Assembly: GCA_014804905.1 (NCBI GenBank)
Contig: JAAUYX010000090.1
Coordinates: forward strand, 3,393 to 24,681
Reading direction: 5' to 3'
Origin: Desulfovibrio sp.
GTDB lineage: Bacteria; Desulfobacterota; Desulfovibrionia; Desulfovibrionales; Desulfovibrionaceae
DNA length: 21,289 bases
The notes beneath the pieces are model-generated. The model ran no database searches. It had not been told where the DNA came from and saw only the letters and a list, made by a program, of their open reading frames with translations. Of the stretch, positions 6,601 to 14,335 are shown piece by piece; the first letter of the stretch is position 1; each line of letters starts with the position of its first letter. The translations under genes and the position numbers were made by a program.

Positions 6601-7638
6601 TCAGCGGTCTTCGCGGGAGGACGGCGGCGCAAGGTCGGGGTCAAAGACATGCGCGCCGTCGCTCTCCACCGTGGCCTTGGGCAGAAAGGCCTTGAGCCGC
6701 GTGCGGAGATAGAGATTTTCCAGGAAGAGGGCGAGATGGTCCACGGCCTGGCGCACAAAGCTGCGCAGGCCCTCGTCGATGGCGCCCGCGCCCTTGCGCG
6801 CGAGGCAGAGCACGCCGCGCGCGCTCTTGTTGACCATCACCGGCATGCAGATGGCGGTCTGGAACTCGGGCGCGCCCTCCACCCGGCCGAAGAGCGCCGA
6901 GGCGGCCGCGGCGGCGTCGTTTTCCACAAAGACGGGCTGCTCGTCGCGGAAGGCCCAGCCCACGAGGCCCGTGCCCAGCGGGCGCAGCGCCGGGCCGCCG
7001 TCCCTGAGCGCGAGCGGCCGGGATTCGGCCTCCACGCAGTATTCCTCGCCCGAGGGCGTGAGCGAGGCAAAGGCGCAATATTCAAAGCCCGTGGCGTCGC
7101 GCATGGTGAGGAGGAAATTTTCGAGAAAGACGGGCCAGCGCTTGTAGCGGAAGCGCAGGTCCTGGATAACGCCGAGCTCCGCGAAATAGCGGGGGATGTC
7201 CCCCGCGAGGTCGTCCCCGCCGAGGTTGGCCTGGAGCCGGGAAATGAGCTCCGCGAAGAGATGGAGAAGCTTCAGGTCCTTGTCGGAGAAGGAATACTGC
7301 CGCTTGCTGTCCACGCAGAGCACGCCCCCCGTGGGCACGGGGCAGCCCATGAAGGCCTTGATGCCCGTTTCCGCGCCGTCGGCGTAATAGCCGAGATTGC
7401 TCGGCCGCTGGTCGAAATTGGGCAGCAGGATGGTGTCGCGGCTGCGCATGATCCAGCCCACGAGGCCCGCGCCGGGCCTGATGACGGCGGAGGTAATGAT
7501 GCTGTCCCCGAGGCTGAAGGAAGCCGCGAGATGGCAGGCGTCGTCATCCTCCTCGGGCAGGAAGAGCACGGCGGAATAGGCGTCAAAAACGCTGCAGATG
7601 ATGCTGAGGACTTGCTGTTCAAGAGAAGTGGCGGTCAT
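6601..7638 (-). CDS. Double GAF-domain sensor-like protein
   Basis: The 345 residues form two GAF domains without any visible output domain. GAF1 spans about 5-135, with YSAVLFLP, then PGAGLVGWIM at 55-64 and GGVLCVDSK at 104-112. GAF2 spans about 165-308, with TGFEYCAFASL, LGTGLVGWAF at 221-230, QTAICMPVMV and RGVLCLARK at 274-282. GAF domains bind small ligands or chromophores, or mediate dimers. There is no kinase, GGDEF, PP2C or DNA-binding part, so it would act through partners. The ATG at 7636-7638 is used because the first GAF helix starts right after it; an upstream in-frame ATG at 7690-7692 would add 18 Pro-rich residues, and neither has a clear Shine-Dalgarno. It leads the group with mreB and suhB. 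A role in controlling the MreB-like filament is possible but unproven. Confidence 0.85.
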   Translation of the reverse strand: MTATSLEQQVLSIICSVFDAYSAVLFLPEEDDDACHLAASFSLGDSIITSAVIRPGAGLVGWIMRSRDTILLPNFDQRPSNLGYYADGAETGIKAFMGCPVPTGGVLCVDSKRQYSFSDKDLKLLHLFAELISRLQANLGGDDLAGDIPRYFAELGVIQDLRFRYKRWPVFLENFLLTMRDATGFEYCAFASLTPSGEEYCVEAESRPLALRDGGPALRPLGTGLVGWAFRDEQPVFVENDAAAAASALFGRVEGAPEFQTAICMPVMVNKSARGVLCLARKGAGAIDEGLRSFVRQAVDHLALFLENLYLRTRLKAFLPKATVESDGAHVFDPDLAPPSSREDR

Positions 7639-7703
7639 GGCGCGGCTTTGTTGGAGTGGCGGGAGGGGCCACCGGGGCGGGGCGGCGCTCATTCTTTTGT
7701 AGC

Positions 7704-7731
7704 AAAGCGGCCGCTCGGCCGCAACCGCTTT
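7704..7731. repeat. Nested inverted repeat in the GAF / TIGR04442-like divergent spacer
   Basis: Outer arms AAAGCGG (7704-7710) and CCGCTTT (7725-7731) overlap an inner perfect inverted repeat GCGGCCG (7707-7713) / CGGCCGC (7716-7722), so two alternative foldings are possible. It lies upstream of the GAF gene start and could be an operator or leader hairpin. No U-tract makes a terminator unlikely. Confidence 0.4.
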
Positions 7732-7771
7732 CCCCGGCCTTGCGCGACGAGGCGGCGCGCTTTACGCGGGG

Positions 7772-7834
7772 CTGGAAGTTTTTTTAAAAATCTGGTAGGA
7801 TTGAAGAATACCAAGAAACAACGGATACCGCGTC
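7772..7834. promoter_or_regulatory. AT-rich divergent promoter region
   Basis: This short AT-rich stretch (T7 then A5 near 7779-7790, then TAGGATTGAAGAATACC) separates the minus-strand GAF-mreB-suhB group from the seven-gene plus-strand group. It is the only non-coding AT-rich DNA between them, so both promoters probably lie here. TAGGAT at 7796-7801 is a weak -10 candidate for the plus strand, without a convincing -35. No strong Shine-Dalgarno precedes the ATG at 7835. Confidence 0.35.
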
Positions 7835-9568
7835 ATGATTCGCTGGCAAGATGTTTTCAGCAAGGACGGCCACCCCTGGCGTGACGCCGCGACCCTTTCC
7901 GATGCCATCGCCCTGCGCGACCTGGGCGCGCTCAAGCGCTTTCTCGACGCCGTGCACATCCGCCACTGCCTCGTGCGCCCCTATCAGGAGCTCCCGGACT
8001 ATCCGCTGGTGGAGGGCCGCGAGCTTTTGCCCTCCTTCGACAACGACATGTTCGAGTACAAGGACCTGCCGGGCTTCGCCCTGGTGGCCTTCGCGCGCGA
8101 GCTCGACTATTTTTCCGAAATCTTCCAGTTCGACAAGCTCCATCCCGTGCTTCTCGGCGAAGGCGGGGCCTCCTGCCCGCTGGAGCAGCAGGTCATGGAG
8201 CAGAATATCCAGACGCTCGCCGCGCGCCTTCCCCGCGCCCAGCAGGACGCCTTCCGGCAGGAATTCCGCTCCGTGGATACGGGCCTGCTCGAAACCTACC
8301 CGGCGCTGCTCCCCTATCTCCTCCAGATGGACAGGGCGCAGGTCATCGCCTGGGACGCGGACAGGCTCTTCCACCTCGCGGGGGTGTTCGCGTCCTTCCC
8401 GTCGGACATCGACAGCGAGCTCAAGCGTTTCGGCATCCGCATCGGCAAGTTCGTCTATGGCGACAGCCAGATGTACGAGCGCAACCGGATGTTCGTCTAC
8501 CAATACCTCATGGAGCTCTACGGCTTTCCCATCGTGTCGGAACGGCGCACCTCGAGCGCGCTCTTCGCCCGCAAGCTGCACAAGATGGGCGAGCGCTTTC
8601 TCCTGCGAGTCATGGGCCAGAGCGACCGCACCATCACCACCTTCACCTCCGACGGCGAGAACCGGCGCTACCCGCTGGTGGAGAAGATCGCCCTCGTCGG
8701 AGTGGACGAGGACCAGGAGGAGGCCATCGAGGCCATCGGGCGCGACGGCTTCTTCCTCGACCCCGCGCGGCGCGTGGTCATCCTGCGCGTCACCTACCGC
8801 CAGCACAGGTTCGACGCCAACAACGTCCGCCAGGACCGCGCGCTCTCCGTGGCGGCGCAGGAGGTGCTCCATCCGCTCACGGGCGAGGCGCTGCGCGGCC
8901 TGAACATCATCAAGGACGCGAGCAACATGTTCCTCCGGCTCAACGACATTGTGCGCGGCGAGTACACGGGCCGCACCATCTACAAGCGCACCGAGGTCGT
9001 GGAGAACACGGACACCCACGAGAAGCGCCTCAAGTTCCTCTACAGCTGGCTCGGCAAGCACCAGCGCCGCATCATCGGCTACAGCGACGAGTTCTTCGCC
9101 AAGGTGAGCAAGGTGCTCGCGGGCTACCTGTATTCGCCGAAAAACGTGGACATTTTCGACACCGTGCACGACCTCTATCAGGAGGTCTGCACCCGCTTCA
9201 GCTATATCCAACAGGCGCGGCGCGTGCGCATCCTCGAGGACATCTGCCGGCGCATGTACAAGGGGGAGCGCATCACCTACCGCCAGATGACGCGCGAGGC
9301 GCTCACCCTGCTGAACGAGCTCCAGTTCGAAATCGTCAACTTCTTCCCTGACCTCGTGGACGACATCATCGCCTGCGTGGAGACCATCCTCCACGACCGC
9401 TACCTCACGCGCACCTATATCGACGTGCCCGAAACCTCGCTCACGGCGGCCGGGCGCGAAATCCGCAAGAATTACGGCCGAATCGTCTCCCTGCTCGATG
9501 GCTTCCGGGCCGTGCGCAAGTCGCGCCTCGCCTGTGAGGAGCGGCAGGCACGGGAGGCGGTGGCGTGA
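7835..9568 (+). CDS. Large conserved soluble protein, TIGR04442-like, function unknown
   Basis: The protein has 577 residues and no signal peptide, membrane segment or familiar catalytic motif. It is rich in charged and aromatic residues, with distinctive stretches such as VRPYQELPDYPLVEG near 47-61, YERNRMFVYQYLMELYGFP near 219-237, RVTYRQHRFDANNVRQDRAL near 321-340, and FDTVHDLYQEVCTRFSYIQQ near 443-462. From memory, size and these stretches resemble the uncharacterised family TIGR04442 of deltaproteobacteria; this was not searched. The gene begins at the ATG at 7835, the first start after the AT-rich spacer, and ends by a GTGA overlap with rsmE. It therefore heads a dense operon with rsmE, rarA, an acyltransferase and a metal transporter. 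The context gives no clear job. Confidence 0.8.
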   Translation: MIRWQDVFSKDGHPWRDAATLSDAIALRDLGALKRFLDAVHIRHCLVRPYQELPDYPLVEGRELLPSFDNDMFEYKDLPGFALVAFARELDYFSEIFQFDKLHPVLLGEGGASCPLEQQVMEQNIQTLAARLPRAQQDAFRQEFRSVDTGLLETYPALLPYLLQMDRAQVIAWDADRLFHLAGVFASFPSDIDSELKRFGIRIGKFVYGDSQMYERNRMFVYQYLMELYGFPIVSERRTSSALFARKLHKMGERFLLRVMGQSDRTITTFTSDGENRRYPLVEKIALVGVDEDQEEAIEAIGRDGFFLDPARRVVILRVTYRQHRFDANNVRQDRALSVAAQEVLHPLTGEALRGLNIIKDASNMFLRLNDIVRGEYTGRTIYKRTEVVENTDTHEKRLKFLYSWLGKHQRRIIGYSDEFFAKVSKVLAGYLYSPKNVDIFDTVHDLYQEVCTRFSYIQQARRVRILEDICRRMYKGERITYRQMTREALTLLNELQFEIVNFFPDLVDDIIACVETILHDRYLTRTYIDVPETSLTAAGREIRKNYGRIVSLLDGFRAVRKSRLACEERQAREAVA

Positions 9569-10434
9569 GCGCCCGCCACGGGGAGGCCCCGCGCGATGTG
9601 GACATGTTCGGCGGGGTGCCGCGCTTCTATCTCGCGCCGGAGCACTGGCCGGAAGCGGGCCCGGACGGGCAGCCGCCCGAGGGGGCTCCCCGGGCACTGG
9701 CGGAAGTCCGGCTTGACGGGCAGGAGGCCGCCCATGTGCGCGTGCTCAGGCTCGCGCCCGGCGACGCGGCCCTGCTTTTGGACGGCGCAGGCCGCATCGG
9801 GAGCTGCCGCGTGCTCGAGGCTTGCCGCAAGGAGGCGCGCCTTGAGCTCCTCGGCTGGCGCTTCCAGCCCAAGCCCGCTTCACGGGCAGTCATGGCGCTG
9901 GCCTTCAGCAAGGCCGTGCGCCGCGGCTTTTTCATGGAAAAGGCGGTGGAGCTGGGCGCTTCGGGGGTCTGGCTCTGGCAGGGGGACTACAGCCAGGGGC
10001 GCCTCCCGGAAAGCGCTGCCAGAAACTGCCTGGGCCAGATGATCGCCGGGGCGAAGCAGTGCGGCAACCCGTGGCTGCCCGAGGTGCGCGCGCTCGACGG
10101 CATCGGCGCGGTCATCGGCCAGGCCGCTGGCGCCGACTTCCGGCTGCTCCCGTGGGAGCGGCAGGAAGGCGTGGCCATGCTGGAGCCCGGCATGGCCGGG
10201 CGGCCGGGCGTGACCGTCTATGTCATCGGGCCGGAGGGTGGCTTCTCGCCGCGTGAGCTTGCGGCCCTCAGCGAAGCGGCCTTCACGCCCGTGAGCCTGG
10301 GCGGCCGCATCCTCCGCTGCGAGACCGCGGCGGCGCTTTGTCTGGGCTTGCACTGGTGGGCCTCGCAGTTGCCGGGCGCCCCGGATTTTCACGCGCCCAA
10401 AGGCAATAACGGCGCGGACGGGCCGCTCCCATGA
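9565..10434 (+). CDS. rsmE: 16S rRNA (uracil1498-N3)-methyltransferase RsmE
   Basis: SPOUT-class methyltransferase that adds N3-methyl to U1498 of 16S rRNA using S-adenosylmethionine. The N-terminal PUA-like part shows PRFYLAPEHW at 19-28 and HVRVLRLAPGD at 57-67. The SPOUT domain shows KAVRRGFFMEKAVELGASGVW at about 116-136 and the knot motifs VIGPEGGFSPREL at 220-232 and LGGRILRCETAAAL at 245-258. The usual EQsGR is KQCGN (165-169), and the usual LRTETA is LRCETA. At 289 residues it is longer than the ~245-aa norm because of an ~18-residue lead and a Pro-rich insert. The GTG start (GTGA overlap with the previous gene, GGGAGG upstream) is preferred over an ATG at 9604 that has no ribosome binding site. 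Confidence 0.93.
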   Translation: MSARHGEAPRDVDMFGGVPRFYLAPEHWPEAGPDGQPPEGAPRALAEVRLDGQEAAHVRVLRLAPGDAALLLDGAGRIGSCRVLEACRKEARLELLGWRFQPKPASRAVMALAFSKAVRRGFFMEKAVELGASGVWLWQGDYSQGRLPESAARNCLGQMIAGAKQCGNPWLPEVRALDGIGAVIGQAAGADFRLLPWERQEGVAMLEPGMAGRPGVTVYVIGPEGGFSPRELAALSEAAFTPVSLGGRILRCETAAALCLGLHWWASQLPGAPDFHAPKGNNGADGPLP

Positions 10435-11660
10435 GCGTGGAACGCCCCCTCCCCGAACGCCTGCGCCCGGACGACATGGCGGCGTTTCTCGGCCAGTCGC
10501 ACCTCGCCGGGCGCATAGCCTCGCTCATGCAGGCCAAACGCCTGCCGAGCCTGCTCTTTTTCGGGCCGCCCGGCTGCGGCAAGTCCACGCTGGCCCTGCT
10601 CCTCGCCAGGTCCACGGGGAAGAAATACCTGCGCCTTTCCGCGCCCGAGGCCGGGCTCCAGCACCTGCGCCGCTCGCTCGCCGGGATGGAAATCCTCGTG
10701 CTGGACGAATTGCACCGCTTTTCCAAGGCCCAGCAGGACTTTTTCCTGCCGCTCGTGGAATCGGGCGAGCTCACCCTGCTCGCCACCACCACCGAGAACC
10801 CCTCCTTCAGCGTCACGCGCCAGCTCCTCTCGCGCCTGCATGTGCTCCGGCTGCGGCCGCTGGGCCGCCACGAGCTCCGCGAGCTCGCGCGGCGCGGCGC
10901 GCTCTCGCTGGCGCTTGAGCTTGGCGAAGACGTGCTGGACCTGCTCGCGGGCTCGGCCAATGGCGACGCCCGCACCCTGCTCAACCTCGTGGAATATGTG
11001 GCCGCCCTCCCCGAGGACCAGCGCGGGCCCGACGCCGTGCGCGCGGCGCTGCCCGAGATGCTCGTGCGCCACGACAAGGACGGCGACAGCCACTACGAGC
11101 TCGCCTCGGCGCTCATCAAGTCCATCCGCGGCAGCGACGTGGACGCGGCCCTCTACTACCTCGCCTGCCTTCTGGAAGGCGGGGAGGACCCGCGCTTCAT
11201 CTGCCGCCGCCTCATCCTCTCCGCCTCGGAGGACGTGGGCCTTGCCGACCCCGCGGCGCTGCCGCTGGCCGTGGCCTGCCAGCAGGCCGTGGAATTCACC
11301 GGGATGCCCGAGGGCTTCATCCCGCTGGCCGAGACCACGGTCTATCTCGCGCTGGCGAAAAAAAGCAATTCCGCCTATGCCGCCTACCTCAACGCCGCGC
11401 GCGAGGTGCGCCAGTCCGGGCCCCTGCCCGTGCCCCTGCATCTGCGCAACGCGACCACGCCCCTGCAAAAGGAATGGGGCTACGGCAAGGAATACAGGTA
11501 TCCGCACAACTATCCCGACTCCTTCGTGGAGCAGGCCTACCTGCCGCCGGAGCTCGCCGGGCGGCGCTACTACCAGCCGCGCGACAACGGCGCGGAGCCG
11601 CGCCTCGCCCAGTGGTGGCAAAAAATCCACAACCGCAAAAAACCGGACGGTTCAGCATGA
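10431..11660 (+). CDS. rarA: Replication-associated recombination protein RarA (MgsA), AAA+ ATPase
   Basis: AAA+ ATPase related to clamp loaders and RuvB that acts at stalled replication forks; eukaryotic homologue WRNIP1. Length is 409 residues, normal for the family. Seen: the N-terminal RPxxMxxFLGQSHLAG region at 12-27, Walker A GPPGCGKST at 45-53, Walker B ILVLDELHRFSKAQQDFFLP at 88-107 (DELH in place of the common DEIH), sensor-1 ATTTENPSFSVT at 118-129, and the MgsA C-terminal region with GSDVDAALYYLACLLEGGEDPRFICRRL and YPHNYPDSFVEQAYLP near the end. It overlaps rsmE by four bases (ATGA) and the acyltransferase by four bases, so translation is probably coupled. Confidence 0.95.
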   Translation: MSVERPLPERLRPDDMAAFLGQSHLAGRIASLMQAKRLPSLLFFGPPGCGKSTLALLLARSTGKKYLRLSAPEAGLQHLRRSLAGMEILVLDELHRFSKAQQDFFLPLVESGELTLLATTTENPSFSVTRQLLSRLHVLRLRPLGRHELRELARRGALSLALELGEDVLDLLAGSANGDARTLLNLVEYVAALPEDQRGPDAVRAALPEMLVRHDKDGDSHYELASALIKSIRGSDVDAALYYLACLLEGGEDPRFICRRLILSASEDVGLADPAALPLAVACQQAVEFTGMPEGFIPLAETTVYLALAKKSNSAYAAYLNAAREVRQSGPLPVPLHLRNATTPLQKEWGYGKEYRYPHNYPDSFVEQAYLPPELAGRRYYQPRDNGAEPRLAQWWQKIHNRKKPDGSA

Positions 11661-12547
11661 CGCAAGCACCCGACACGGGGGGCGGCGGCCTCGCGCCCGC
11701 CTTTCCCGTGGCTCCCGCGCCCTTTCCGCCCTTCACCGAGGGCGTCATCCCCAACAAGTTCGGTACGGGCGACTCCTATCGCGGCCCGCGCGTGACGCCG
11801 GGACAGCTCACGCGCCTGGCCCCCTTCCCCGCCTTCTATTCGCGCCTCTTCCTCGGGCCCGTGGCCTGGCTCTCGCGCAGGGCCGCGCAGGGGCGTTGCG
11901 ACGACGCGGCCTGGGCTTATGCCAGCGACTGGGTGACCGACCTCATGGAGCGCCTGGGCTGCCCGGTGGACATCGACGGCATGGACGCCATCACCGCCAC
12001 GGAAGATGCCTGCATCTTCGTGGCCAACCACATGAGCACCCTCGAGACCTTCATGCTGCCCGGCATCATCCGGCCCCGGCGCCCCCTGACCTTCGTGGTC
12101 AAGGAGAGCCTCGTGACGATGCCCTTTTTCGGGCCCATCATGCGCTCGCGCGACCCCATAGTGGTGGGAAGGACGAACCCGCGCGAGGACCTCGCGGCCG
12201 TGCTGGACGGCGGCGTGGAGCGACTTGGCCGCGGCGTCTCGCTCGTCATCTTTCCGCAGAGCACGCGCTCGCTCACCTTTGACGAGCGGCATTTCAACAG
12301 CATCGCGGTCAAGCTGGCGCGCAAGGCGAAGGCCCCGCTCGTGCCCGTGGCCCTCAAGACCGACGCCTGGGGCCAGGGAAAGAAAATCAAGGAGCTGGGG
12401 CCCGTGAAGCCCGGCATGCCCATCCGCTACCGCTTCGGCGCGCCGCTCCGGGTTTCCGGCAACGGCAAGGAAGAACAGGCCGCCATTTGCGACTTCATCG
12501 CCTCCGCCCTTTCCGGGTGGCAGGCAAAGGACGGCATCAACGCATGA
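11657..12547 (+). CDS. PlsC-type lysophospholipid acyltransferase with HX4E motif
   Basis: The protein has 296 residues with the acyltransferase core of the PlsC/1-acyl-glycerol-3-phosphate acyltransferase superfamily, which moves fatty acyl chains to lysophospholipids at the inner membrane. Motif I is NHMSTLE at 124-130, so His125 is followed after four residues by Glu130 instead of the normal Asp (HX4D). Motif II is about TFVVKESLVTMPFFGPIM at 145-162, and motif III is FPQSTRS at 199-205 in place of FPEGTRS. The C-terminal part holds PLVPVALKTDAWGQG. No strong membrane segment is evident except a weak one near 58-72. Start ATG at 11657 shares ATGA with the rarA stop; its own stop shares ATGA with the next gene. 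The acyl acceptor is not evident. Confidence 0.85.
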   Translation: MTQAPDTGGGGLAPAFPVAPAPFPPFTEGVIPNKFGTGDSYRGPRVTPGQLTRLAPFPAFYSRLFLGPVAWLSRRAAQGRCDDAAWAYASDWVTDLMERLGCPVDIDGMDAITATEDACIFVANHMSTLETFMLPGIIRPRRPLTFVVKESLVTMPFFGPIMRSRDPIVVGRTNPREDLAAVLDGGVERLGRGVSLVIFPQSTRSLTFDERHFNSIAVKLARKAKAPLVPVALKTDAWGQGKKIKELGPVKPGMPIRYRFGAPLRVSGNGKEEQAAICDFIASALSGWQAKDGINA

Positions 12548-13503
12548 AAACGCGCAAGCTTTTTCTCCTCCGGGCCTGGGCCCTGCTGCTCGCCTGCCTG
12601 CTTCTGCCCGCGCACGCTTCCGCGCCCCGTGCCGCGGAGACGGGGGACGAGTTCACCGTCATGGCCACGACCTTCCCGGTGTGGCTCTTCACCCGCGCCG
12701 TCTGCGAGGACGTGCCGGGCGTGCGCGTGGAGCTGTTCGTGCCCGCGCAAACGGGCTGCCCGCATGACTTCACGCCGAGCCCGGCGGACCTCGGTCGCCT
12801 CGCCGCGGCGCACGCCATCGTCATCAACGGCCTGGGACTGGAGGCCTTTCTCGCGCAGCCCCTGCGCAGCCTTGACAAGGAGCACGCGGTCATCGACGCG
12901 AGCCGGGGCACCCATCCCCTGCCCGCTCCGGCCGGGGACGATGGGCACGGGCATGACGGACACGACCACGGCGCGCCGGGCGTCAATCCCCATATCTTCG
13001 CCGGGCCGCCCCAGGCCGCGCTCATGGTGCGCGCCATCGCCGCGGGCCTCGGCCGCATGGACCCGGCCCACGCCGACGCCTATGCCGCCAATGCGGAGAA
13101 GGCTGCCCAGCGCCTGGAAGGGCTTTCGGCAAAGCTCGCGGCCGTCGGCAAGGCGGCGGCGCACAAGGGCATCGTGCTCCAGCACGACGACCTCGCCTAT
13201 CTCGCCCATGAGGCCGGGCTCGACATTGTGGACGTGCTGCGGGCCGGCGACGAGGGCTCCGCGCTTTCCGCCTCCCGGCTCCATGCGCTGGCGCGCCGCC
13301 TGAAGGCCGAGGCGCCCGTGCTCATCGCCGGGGAGCCCCCGGCCCCGGACCGCGCGGTGGAGCTGCTCTCCTCGGAGAGCGGCGTGCCCTTCGCCCTGCT
13401 GGACCCCGTGGCCTCGGGCCCGGCGGACGCGGCCCCGGACTATTATGAGTGCGCCATGGCCGCCAATATCAAGACCCTGCGGCGGTATTTCGATGTTCCC
13501 TGA
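12544..13503 (+). CDS. znuA: Periplasmic zinc/manganese-type metal-binding protein of an ABC transporter (ZnuA-like)
   Basis: Cluster A-I/TroA-family solute-binding protein of 319 residues. An N-terminal signal peptide (MKTRKLF, then hydrophobic to about residue 22, probable cleavage near AHASA) sends it to the periplasm. Metal ligands line up with the family: His74 in CPHDFTPSP, His150 in NPHIFAGPP, His214 in LQHDDLAYLA and Asp287 in LLDPVA. A histidine/aspartate-rich loop (GHGHDGHDHG, about 134-143) between ligands one and two is typical of zinc-binding ZnuA rather than manganese proteins. It overlaps the upstream acyltransferase by four bases and the ATPase gene by 11. There is no lipobox cysteine. 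Zinc is the best guess for the substrate. Confidence 0.9.
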   Translation: MKTRKLFLLRAWALLLACLLLPAHASAPRAAETGDEFTVMATTFPVWLFTRAVCEDVPGVRVELFVPAQTGCPHDFTPSPADLGRLAAAHAIVINGLGLEAFLAQPLRSLDKEHAVIDASRGTHPLPAPAGDDGHGHDGHDHGAPGVNPHIFAGPPQAALMVRAIAAGLGRMDPAHADAYAANAEKAAQRLEGLSAKLAAVGKAAAHKGIVLQHDDLAYLAHEAGLDIVDVLRAGDEGSALSASRLHALARRLKAEAPVLIAGEPPAPDRAVELLSSESGVPFALLDPVASGPADAAPDYYECAMAANIKTLRRYFDVP

Positions 13504-14335
13504 ACTTCGGCAGGCCGTGTGCGCCAGCGCGCCCGAAGTGCGCTTCGAGGATGTGCGCGTGCGCGCAGGCGGCCGCGACATCCTCGAGGGCATTAACGCC
13601 GTTGCCCCGGCGGGGGGGGCCACGGTGCTCGTGGGCCCCAACGGCGCGGGCAAGACCACCCTGCTCCACTGCCTGCTCGGCGAAATGCCCTATTCGGGCC
13701 GCATCGTCATCGAAGGCGGCCGGCGCATGGCCCATGTGCCGCAGCAGCTGGTGGTGGAGCGCGGGCTGCCGCTGAGCGTGCTGGAATTTCTCGCGCTCGG
13801 CGGCCAGCGCCGTCCGCTCTGGCTGGGTGTCTCCCGCGCGGCGCGCGAGCGCGCCGTCGCCCTGCTCGCCAGCGTGGACGCCGCCGGGCTGGCGCGCCAG
13901 CGCCTCGGCGACCTCTCCGGCGGGGAATTGCGCCGTGTGCTTCTGGCCGCGGCCCTCGGCCACGAGCCGGACCTGCTCGTGCTCGACGAGGCCGAGGCCG
14001 GGGTGGACGTGCACGGCGAGCGCCTGTTCTGGGAAGTGCTGGACGCGGCCCGGCGGGCCCGCGGCTTCACGCTCATCATGGTGAGCCACAACCTGCCGCT
14101 GGCCGCCCATTACGCCACGCACGTCATCTGCCTGAAAAAACGCGTCCTCGCCGAGGGCTCGCCGCGCGAGACCCTCACCGCGCCGCTGTTGCTCTCGCTT
14201 TTCGGCGTGCCCATCCATCTCTATCCCGACCAGTGCGACCTCCAGGGCCCGGCCTGCCCGCAGTGCGGGGCACTCTCCGCACCGGGCCACCGGGGGCGGC
14301 TCCCGGCCGGGCTCGCCGACAGGAAAGCCTCGTGA
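13493..14335 (+). CDS. znuC: Metal ABC transporter ATP-binding protein (ZnuC-like) with cysteine-containing tail
   Basis: ABC ATPase of 280 residues that powers the adjacent permease. Walker A is GPNGAGKT at 48-55, Q-loop HVPQQL at 81-86, signature LSGGE at 141-145, Walker B LLVLDEAEAG at 161-170 and H-loop His199 in MVSHN. The start at ATG 13493 gives an 11-base overlap with znuA; a longer frame from 13445 would add residues without family similarity. The last ~40 residues carry C248-X6-C255-X2-C258 and His266, a possible metal-binding tail, present in some but not all transporters of this class. A run of eight G (13612-13619) precedes the Walker A codons. Confidence 0.92.
   Translation: MFPELRQAVCASAPEVRFEDVRVRAGGRDILEGINAVAPAGGATVLVGPNGAGKTTLLHCLLGEMPYSGRIVIEGGRRMAHVPQQLVVERGLPLSVLEFLALGGQRRPLWLGVSRAARERAVALLASVDAAGLARQRLGDLSGGELRRVLLAAALGHEPDLLVLDEAEAGVDVHGERLFWEVLDAARRARGFTLIMVSHNLPLAAHYATHVICLKKRVLAEGSPRETLTAPLLLSLFGVPIHLYPDQCDLQGPACPQCGALSAPGHRGRLPAGLADRKAS

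Noticed and set aside
5060..6712. 550-codon plus-strand open frame
   Set aside because: Antisense to suhB and mreB, both certain from catalytic motifs. Composition (Arg/His/Ala) is typical of a shadow frame.
7784..9697. 637-codon minus-strand open frame
   Set aside because: Mirror of the TIGR04442-like gene. The plus-strand protein has balanced composition and is overlap-coupled to rsmE, while the minus frame is Val/His/Glu-rich and crosses the divergent promoter spacer.
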